A stretch of DNA of 16,748 bases from Ruminococcus sp. UBA4321 (GTDB lineage Bacteria; Bacillota; Clostridia; Oscillospirales; Ruminococcaceae), in NCBI GenBank assembly GCA_002393815.1, contig DGUB01000138.1:1-16748 (forward strand), given 5' to 3'. Made by a program: the position numbers and the translations under genes. Under the pieces are notes generated by a model. The model had not been told where the DNA came from. It did no database searches and saw only the letters and a list, made by a program, of their open reading frames with translations. Positions 11,021-16,748 of the stretch are shown piece by piece (the stretch's first letter is position 1; every line of letters begins with the position of its first letter).

Positions 11021-12643
11021 TTATTTCAGCCCCTCTCTAACATTGTCAAGCGTGAGAACTTTTTCAGAATTATAAAAATTTATCAGCGTTTCAGAATCCA
11101 GTTCAGAAAGATAATCCTCATACCATAAGCCCATAAAGCTCCAGACCGTATTGTCCCGGAAGATAAAATTCATATCCGGCACAGTGCCGCATTCGCTGAC
11201 AGCTAAGATTTTCTTATGCTTCGTCATGCGGTAGAGCGTGACAAATTCTTCATACCGGCTTTGGAATTCCTGATTTTCGTCAAGATAGATATCCATCGCC
11301 GCGATATCATATTTATCGACCAGATAATCTTCACTCTGCCCGTTCCATATCCAGATTAAGTTATGAAGCTGATGATATTCCGTCATGCGCTGATACAGCA
11401 AATCCCATAACCATCGGTAGGACTGTGCGCCGTCCGCACCCCACCAGTACCAGCCGCCGCCGGCTTCCGGAAGCGGTCTCCAGAGTACCGGAATTTCTTT
11501 ATCAGACAAGCTTTTCAGTGCTTCGGAAACGCTGTCGATATCGCGCAGAATCGCGGCGCATTCTTCGGAAATCTGATTGTTTTCCAGTGCGGAAGCAATT
11601 TCCTGTTCGCTCATGAGCGCGAGTTCTGAAAGATTCATTTCCGGAATCGTATCGGAAAGCGAAAAATCTGTTTCGTCCGCCCAGATACTCGAAATTCCTG
11701 ACGGTGCATCCCAGTTCCAGCACAATCCGACAATTCCGCCCAGAGCTGACCACTTTTCACATGCGCCGATAATATCCTGTTTTTTGAGCATGGTATTATT
11801 GGAATAACTCTGCATCTCCCCGAAACGGATTGCAGGATATTTTCCCGTTGTCTGACAGATATCATCCAGTTCCTTGTTATCCGTTCCGGAAGCGTACTGA
11901 CCTGTCAGCATGTTCTTTCCATAATTTCGGGAAAGATAATCCATCAGCTTCAATGCGCTTTCAGAAGCCTGTTTGTCCGATAACTCATAATGATTTTTAT
12001 ATCTGATTTTTTCCAGTTCCGTATTGTTGGAAATTTCAAAATAATCGACTGCAACAGTTCCGGCATCCGGCTGAACCGAAACTTCTGCCTGACCGGCCGG
12101 AAGATAAATCCCGGAAACCGTCACGCGCGTGAAATGTTCGGTATCATTCAGCGAAAACGTTCCGATTTCTTCGCCGTTGAGAAGAATTTTATCCGAGCCG
12201 GGAACTTTCGTCCGTACGCTGACAGTTATATCATAATGTTGTGCCGCCGGAATCATGAAAGCCGCCTGAATTTTATCATCTTCCTGACCGGAAAAGCCTG
12301 TCACATATTCACCGTTGCTGCATTCGCCGGCTTCTTCGGAATGCAGTGCGCCGGAATAATCTGCATATTCGGCTTCGACCGTCAGAACGGCTTCCTGACG
12401 GTTCATTTCCGGAAGATTCAGCGGAACAGCCGGAAATTCCGGAGCATCCTGCAACAGCGTTTCGGTTTCGATTTCCGGGGCAGAGGTTTCCGGAACGGAT
12501 TCTGTTTCTGTAGATTCCGGAATGCTTTCCAGTTCCGGAATTTCGGGAGAATTCTGTTTTCTGACCATAGCGGCGGTGAAGCTTCCGGCGAATACTAGAA
12601 TCAGCAGTGTCGCTGTCAGAAAGAATATATTTTTTTTCGTCAT
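11021..12643 (-). CDS. Membrane-anchored CBM35-like/GH26 beta-mannanase
   Basis: 540 residues. A hydrophobic N-terminus (5-26, IFFLTATLLILVFAGSFTAA) serves as signal peptide or uncleaved anchor; no lipobox is seen. A Pro/Glu/Ser/Thr linker follows (31-80). Residues 84-206 form a beta-sandwich CBM35/CBM6-like carbohydrate-binding module (VEAEYADYSG ... VDYFEI). The GH26 (beta/alpha)8 domain (about 226-535) shows LTGQYASG (246-253), LCWNWDAPSG (307-316), WRPLPEAGGGWYWWG (388-402; Glu393 acid/base) and ILAVSECG (479-486; Glu484 nucleophile). GH26 enzymes mostly cut beta-1,4-mannan. Pro392 replaces the usual His before the acid/base. There is no dockerin, so this enzyme is not cellulosomal. It starts five bases after the GH95 stop with only a weak AAGG site, so it may depend on coupling. 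Confidence 0.9.
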   Translation of the reverse strand: MTKKNIFFLTATLLILVFAGSFTAAMVRKQNSPEIPELESIPESTETESVPETSAPEIETETLLQDAPEFPAVPLNLPEMNRQEAVLTVEAEYADYSGALHSEEAGECSNGEYVTGFSGQEDDKIQAAFMIPAAQHYDITVSVRTKVPGSDKILLNGEEIGTFSLNDTEHFTRVTVSGIYLPAGQAEVSVQPDAGTVAVDYFEISNNTELEKIRYKNHYELSDKQASESALKLMDYLSRNYGKNMLTGQYASGTDNKELDDICQTTGKYPAIRFGEMQSYSNNTMLKKQDIIGACEKWSALGGIVGLCWNWDAPSGISSIWADETDFSLSDTIPEMNLSELALMSEQEIASALENNQISEECAAILRDIDSVSEALKSLSDKEIPVLWRPLPEAGGGWYWWGADGAQSYRWLWDLLYQRMTEYHQLHNLIWIWNGQSEDYLVDKYDIAAMDIYLDENQEFQSRYEEFVTLYRMTKHKKILAVSECGTVPDMNFIFRDNTVWSFMGLWYEDYLSELDSETLINFYNSEKVLTLDNVREGLK

Positions 12644-12648
12644 GAGCG

Positions 12649-14994
12649 TTATGCCTTGATATAATAAACCACATCCGGCTGAGTTTCAAAATAGATAACA
12701 CCGTCGCGGAGCTGTGCGCTGACGGAAGTATCATCTTTCCGGTGAACGGTCATCACGCCGGAAGCTCGGAGCGCACACGGCTGACCGCTATGAGAAATCA
12801 GTTCCGCATAAGTGAGTTTTCCGTTTTTCCATGTCATGCTGACTTCAAAGCCGCCCCGTGCGCGAAGTCCCGAAATACTGCCGTTCTGCCAGGATTTCGG
12901 CAGTGCCGGAAGCAGATGGATTTCTCCGGAATGGCTCTGTAACAGCACTTCCGCGATTCCGGCAGTACCGCCGAAATTGCCGTCAATCTGGAACGGCGGA
13001 TGTATATCCAGAAGATTTGAACTTGTGGAATGTGCCAGTAATTTTCTGAGATTTTCGTAAGCCATATCGGCATCATGCAGACGCGCCCACATATTGATAA
13101 TCCAGGCACAGCTCCAGCCGGTATGCCCTCCGCCGTGAATCAGGCGGCGAATCATAGTAGCTCTTGCGGCTCTGGCAAGTTCGGGGGTTTTCTGCGGAGA
13201 AATCAGGTCAGCCGGGTGCAGGGCGAACAGCTGCGAAATATGTCTGTGACCGATTTCGACTTCGTCATAATCTTCCGCCCATTCCATGATTTGTCCGTAT
13301 TTGCCGACGGAAATCGGGGGGAATTTTTTCAGCATTCCGGCAAGCTGTTCCGCGAGTTCTTTTCTGGAATCCAGAATTTCAGAAGCCTTGATGACATCCT
13401 GAAACAGTACAGTGATAATCTGTGTATCCATAGAGGGTCCAATGCAGAGACTGCCTTTTGTGCCGCTTTTCGTCAGGTAGGTGTTTTCCGGAGAAACGGA
13501 AGGTCCTGTCACTAGCTGACCGTGCGGATTCTCAAACATGTAATCTGTAAAGAATTCAGCGGCTTCACAGAGAGCGTCGAAATGTTCCGACAGGAATGCT
13601 TTATCCTGTGTGAACTGATAATGCTCGAAAATATGCAGACAAAGCCATGCCGCGCCCGTACACCAGATAGTCGCCGGCATCCATAAATCCTGCGGCGCAC
13701 AGTCGCCCCAGATATCTGTATTGTGATGACAGCAGAAACCTTTTGCATGATACATTTTTTCAGCGACTTCGCGACCGTTCGGACGCATTCTCTCAATTAA
13801 ATCAAATAACGGCAGATGACATTCTGATAAATTACAGCTTTCTGCGCTCCAGTAATTCATTTCTGTATTAATATTAATCGTAAAGCGGCAGCCCCATGCA
13901 GGCCACATATCCTCATTCCAGATGCCCTGCAAATTCATCGGCTGACTGCCCGGACGGCTTGCAGCTATCATCAAATAACGCCCGTAATTAAAATACAGTA
14001 CGCCAAGTTGATTATCATGAATCAGCTTATGACATTCTTTATCATCATCAGCATTGCCTTTCAGACGGGTAATTCTCTGGTCAGTCGGCAGGGCAGAAGC
14101 TCCGCCGCTGTTATCTTTCAGCGAAAATTTCACACGGCTGTATAATGACTGATAATCTTCAATATGCTGTGCTTTCAGCTTTTCGGCAAGAACAGAAATA
14201 TCTCTTGCACCACGGATTTTCATGTCAAATCTTGCAAGGGCTTTTTGAATATAGTCTTCTCCCTGATAGAAACTAGTTTCCATAGAAATCAGCAGCAGTG
14301 CTTCATCAGCATGATGTACCTGTAAAGCATTTCCAATTGTTTCTACAGTACCGTTTTTGGCTAACAGCATCATACCTGCTGCAAAAAAGATTCCGTCCCG
14401 GCTGCCTGTGCCGCCTGTATACAGAATGATATTTTTTTCGACAGGTCTGTTATCGTCATAATAATCATCACGACCGTCCAGAGCGGCAGAAAAATCAATT
14501 TTTCCGGGGGTATCCGATTTGACAGAAATCACAAGAAGCTGTGCCGGATAAGAAACAAATACTTCCCGAAGGTAACTGACTCCGGCATCATCATGAAATT
14601 CCACACGGGCAACAGCATCACGCAAATCAAGTGAACGGCGGTATTCCCGTGCTTTCCCGGTAAAGCCGTGATACATAGTCAGTTCGCCAAGCGGCATATA
14701 ATGCCGGGCATTCGGTGGGACACCCTGCATTTTCTGAAAAGCTATTTTTTCCGCTTCCTCTATTTTTTCTTCTGCCAGAAGCTGACGAATTTCCTGCATT
14801 CCCTCGTAAGCACGGGGATTAATGCGGTTTCTCTTGCCGCCGGAATAAATCGAATCTTCGTTGAGCTTAAAAATTTCTTTTGCTGCGCCGCCGAACAGCA
14901 TAGCTCCCATACGACCATTACCCACAGGCAATGCGCTGTTGAAATCGGAAGCTTCTTTTGTATACCATAATAATTCATCAGTGCTTTTATTCAT
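12649..14994 (-). CDS. GH95 alpha-L-fucosidase/alpha-L-galactosidase, cytoplasmic
   Basis: 781 residues, typical GH95 length. Seen: N-terminal [20 protein letters not shown] (10-29), [12 protein letters not shown] (42-53), [14 protein letters not shown] (372-385; Asn374/Asn376 correspond to the water-activating pair), [10 protein letters not shown] (497-506; Glu503 likely acid), GHTGWSCAW (623-631) and [16 protein letters not shown] (667-682; Asp671). GH95 enzymes invert alpha-1,2-linked L-fucose or related L-galactose, for example from xyloglucan or glycans. The start ATG at 14994 is supported by AGGTGAT; a 49-codon upstream extension lacks support. No signal peptide, so it would act on imported oligosaccharides. 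First gene of the operon with GH26 and the Cys-rich protein, driven by the promoter at 15032-15060. Confidence 0.95.
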   Translation of the reverse strand: MNKSTDELLWYTKEASDFNSALPVGNGRMGAMLFGGAAKEIFKLNEDSIYSGGKRNRINPRAYEGMQEIRQLLAEEKIEEAEKIAFQKMQGVPPNARHYMPLGELTMYHGFTGKAREYRRSLDLRDAVARVEFHDDAGVSYLREVFVSYPAQLLVISVKSDTPGKIDFSAALDGRDDYYDDNRPVEKNIILYTGGTGSRDGIFFAAGMMLLAKNGTVETIGNALQVHHADEALLLISMETSFYQGEDYIQKALARFDMKIRGARDISVLAEKLKAQHIEDYQSLYSRVKFSLKDNSGGASALPTDQRITRLKGNADDDKECHKLIHDNQLGVLYFNYGRYLMIAASRPGSQPMNLQGIWNEDMWPAWGCRFTININTEMNYWSAESCNLSECHLPLFDLIERMRPNGREVAEKMYHAKGFCCHHNTDIWGDCAPQDLWMPATIWCTGAAWLCLHIFEHYQFTQDKAFLSEHFDALCEAAEFFTDYMFENPHGQLVTGPSVSPENTYLTKSGTKGSLCIGPSMDTQIITVLFQDVIKASEILDSRKELAEQLAGMLKKFPPISVGKYGQIMEWAEDYDEVEIGHRHISQLFALHPADLISPQKTPELARAARATMIRRLIHGGGHTGWSCAWIINMWARLHDADMAYENLRKLLAHSTSSNLLDIHPPFQIDGNFGGTAGIAEVLLQSHSGEIHLLPALPKSWQNGSISGLRARGGFEVSMTWKNGKLTYAELISHSGQPCALRASGVMTVHRKDDTSVSAQLRDGVIYFETQPDVVYYIKA

Positions 14995-15031
14995 AGTTAT
15001 ATCACCTTGTTTCTGAAATATATTCTCTTTT

Positions 15032-15060
15032 ATTATAGCATAAAGAATCCATGATTGCAA
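15032..15060 (-). promoter_or_regulatory. Promoter of the GH95-GH26 operon
   Basis: TTGCAA (15055-15060), 17-base spacer and TATAAT (15032-15037) with extended -10 (ATGCTATAAT) on the minus strand, 37 bases upstream of the GH95 ATG. The boxes and the TATGCTATAATAAAA context match the flavin reductase promoter. Confidence 0.82.
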
Positions 15061-15127
15061 GGTATTCCGGAGATTTTTAGGAAACATGCCTGAATTTTTC
15101 CGGATTTGCCGGACAGAATTTTCTGTT

Positions 15128-16393
15128 TCAGGAAACGTCATCCCAGTAAGAACAAACCGTATTCCAGAAACGGCTTGTTTTGTCGTGATTTACAAGATAG
15201 GTAATATATAACTGTTCTGTTTCCGGTGTCCGGTAAGATTTTAATAATTCCCAGATATCCGAAAACATAGCATCATCCTGCCATGCAATATATTTCTTTG
15301 CGAAGGCAAGCGCATTTTCAGGACAATATCTCATAAAATACCGGAAAGCACAGTGTATATCAGCAAAGATTTCAGCATCATCATGCCAGTTACCGTGTCC
15401 GAGCCGATTCATCCAGTTATCTGCCATTTCCGGAGTAATTTCGATATTTGTCAAGCCAAGATATTCTTTCAGGGCGAGTTCATCTATATCGGGATATTTT
15501 TGCAGCTGAAAATCTGTATCTTTAAATCTGTGATGAATCAGGTCGGATTTCTGAAACTGAATTTCTCCGGTCATTTTCGGAGGCGTGACAGAAAATCCGG
15601 AGATTTCCTGCGCTGGAATACTGATTCCGGAAAAATGCACTGTCTGATACGGAGGTTTTTTACTGGTATAGAATGTCGTGAACGGTATGATTGTCAGGGT
15701 CGGTACGGGAGTGCCAAGTTCCGCACAGGCATAGGCTTTATGATGTCCGTCCAGCAGTGCGCTGACAAATCCGTGTACATGATAGGCAACAGCTCTGGGC
15801 GCATTGTTCTGATGCATCCTATTTTTATAATATTCGGTGCGTTCCGGATTGAAACGCTCATCCGACTGTGTGGCGAACAGGAACGCCGGAAAGCCTTCTG
15901 TCACACTCATCAGCCCGAAATGATAATAATCCTGACATACTGCCTGTACTGTGCTGGAGACATTCCAGAAAAATTCCCCTTCTCCGTCAGTCGGAATCGC
16001 CGGAATATCTGCCAGAACATACCAGCCGTCAGAAAGCAGTCCGAACAGCGGTTTCAGATTTTCAAAAGAATGCTGAATATTGATAAAATCAGAATTGATA
16101 TTCTCTTCGATTTCGCTTAGTTCCGGACAGCAGATATTTTCAATGCCGTACCCTGCTGATAAAATTCCGGTACAGGTCGGACACCAGGGCAGTTCTGCCT
16201 GAATCAGCGGTCTGCCGTTCAGCAACAGCTGACTTCTGTAATCATAATCAGAATGAGACGTCACTTTCTGTTTTTCTGTAAGCATCCCTGCACCATTCTT
16301 TACCCGGAACAGCAGTGCAGAATTGCACCAGCTTATCTGACTGATATCTAAAATTTTCTGTGCCTGAATCTGTATTTTCTTTCCAAAAATCAT
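15128..16393 (-). CDS. Unrecognised 421-aa protein with a ParB/sulfiredoxin-like DGHH motif
   Basis: No family firmly recognised. No signal peptide or membrane span. The N-terminal part (1-95) holds CPTC (71-74) and a CCPE (88-91) pair that could bind zinc. The central part (about 195-240) reads [20 protein letters not shown] followed by [11 protein letters not shown], which resembles the D-G-H-H/N-R core of the ParB-like nuclease/sulfiredoxin fold, where this loop binds nucleotide. The C-terminal 130 residues are helical and Trp/Tyr-rich ([32 protein letters not shown]). The start has AGAGGTGAT upstream and its own promoter (16427-16455). No clear terminator separates it from GH95. Role unknown; a regulatory or nucleotide-dependent enzyme is possible. 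Confidence 0.7.
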   Translation of the reverse strand: MIFGKKIQIQAQKILDISQISWCNSALLFRVKNGAGMLTEKQKVTSHSDYDYRSQLLLNGRPLIQAELPWCPTCTGILSAGYGIENICCPELSEIEENINSDFINIQHSFENLKPLFGLLSDGWYVLADIPAIPTDGEGEFFWNVSSTVQAVCQDYYHFGLMSVTEGFPAFLFATQSDERFNPERTEYYKNRMHQNNAPRAVAYHVHGFVSALLDGHHKAYACAELGTPVPTLTIIPFTTFYTSKKPPYQTVHFSGISIPAQEISGFSVTPPKMTGEIQFQKSDLIHHRFKDTDFQLQKYPDIDELALKEYLGLTNIEITPEMADNWMNRLGHGNWHDDAEIFADIHCAFRYFMRYCPENALAFAKKYIAWQDDAMFSDIWELLKSYRTPETEQLYITYLVNHDKTSRFWNTVCSYWDDVS

Positions 16394-16426
16394 GCAATAT
16401 CACCTCTGTCATGTATTTTGTATTTC

Positions 16427-16455
16427 ATGATAACATATTTTTCCGGAAAAGTCAA
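16427..16455 (-). promoter_or_regulatory. Promoter of the 421-aa gene
   Basis: TTGACT (16450-16455), 17-base spacer and TATCAT (16427-16432) on the minus strand, 33 bases before the ATG. The -35 box overlaps the foot of the upstream terminator hairpin. Confidence 0.7.
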
Positions 16456-16481
16456 GCCGGAATGATTTGACATTCCGGCTT
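16454..16481 (-). terminator. Hairpin terminator of the Gx transporter-like gene
   Basis: Perfect 11-bp stem AAGCCGGAATG (16454-16464) with CATTCCGGCTT (16471-16481) and six-base loop. On the minus strand it is followed by GACTTTT, an imperfect T tract. It begins three bases past the stop at 16484-16486. Confidence 0.65.
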
Positions 16482-16483
16482 TT

Positions 16484-16748
16484 TTATGAATTTTTTTCAG
16501 TTCGGTGCATTCGCTTTAAAACTGCCTGTGCGCATAATCCTGTAAACAGTCCGGCAATGCTTCCGGAAAGAATCAGCACAGGCAGATAGGAAAGCACAGC
16601 CATGGACTGCATCACAGCCATTGCCGCCAGAATCTGCCCGATGTTATGGAATATCGCCCCCAGTATACTGCACAGCCAGAGATATTCCGGATTCAGGAAA
16701 CGGCTGATAATTATCATCCCCAACAGACACATTGCCGCTCCTGATGCG
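16484..16748 (-). CDS. C-terminal part of a Gx transporter / heptaprenyl diphosphate synthase component I-like membrane protein
   Basis: Partial: the reading frame stays open to the window edge (ASGAAMCLLGM in frame), so the gene starts beyond it. About 88 codons are visible. The segment SILGAIFHNIGQILAAMAVM and SYLPVLILSGSIAGLFTGLC match the GA-x-x-HN-x-GQ and LP-x-L-x-SG-x-x-x-G pattern of this family (HepS-type, an integral membrane protein, possibly an S-component-like transporter). Three hydrophobic segments are seen, and the tail is basic (KRMHRTEKNS). In related bacteria such genes often lie near NusG-like, FMN-binding or isoprenoid genes; the neighbour is not visible here. Confidence 0.8.
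   Translation of the reverse strand, partial: ASGAAMCLLGMIIISRFLNPEYLWLCSILGAIFHNIGQILAAMAVMQSMAVLSYLPVLILSGSIAGLFTGLCAQAVLKRMHRTEKNS

Noticed and set aside
15095..15112. TCCGG-atttg-CCGGA hairpin as a terminator of the 421-aa gene
   Set aside because: The stem is only five pairs and no T run follows on the minus strand.
15353..16120. Plus-strand 255-codon frame
   Set aside because: Antisense of the 421-aa gene, which has promoter, ribosome-binding site and normal composition; no such signals for this one.

Overview
The window looks like chromosomal DNA of a fibre-degrading Ruminococcus-type clostridium (Oscillospiraceae). The main evidence is a secreted GH9 cellulase ending in a type I dockerin, the hallmark of a cellulosome, next to a secreted GH5 cellulase. 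Other signs are strong AGGAGG/AGGTGAT ribosome-binding sites, consensus sigma-A promoters and frequent TCCGGA words. Species cannot be fixed from this sequence alone.

Left block (1-4868, all minus strand). A flavin reductase-family protein and a small membrane protein form a short operon. They are followed by the GH9-CBM3c-dockerin cellulase, which has its own perfect-consensus promoter flanked by two near-identical 19-bp sites. A strong hairpin terminator then separates it from a GH5 subfamily 1-like cellulase whose 3' end lies outside the window. The two enzymes probably act together on cellulose outside the cell.

Middle block (about 5034-10454, plus strand). Five genes lie in one direction behind one visible promoter and end at a bidirectional terminator: an 859-residue, mostly disordered, repeat-rich and acidic protein; a 171-residue protein carrying the same C-terminal motif; a TPR protein; an AIM24-family beta-rich protein; and a 68-residue zinc ribbon. 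Shared motifs within the cluster suggest the products work together as a cytoplasmic assembly. I know of no described system with this make-up, and it is the strongest novelty candidate here.

Right block (10453-16748, all minus strand). A GH95 alpha-L-fucosidase/galactosidase without a signal peptide, a membrane-anchored CBM35-like/GH26 mannanase and a small Cys-rich protein form a tightly packed operon (gaps of 5 and 1 bases) behind a TTGCAA-17-TATAAT promoter. Upstream lies an unrecognised 421-residue protein with a ParB-like DGHH motif, with its own promoter. The window ends in the C-terminal part of a Gx transporter / heptaprenyl diphosphate synthase component I-type membrane protein.

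No tRNA, rRNA, CRISPR array, insertion sequence or phage gene was seen. The longest stretch without a gene is 4869-5158 (290 bases), which holds two divergent promoters and a structured leader.
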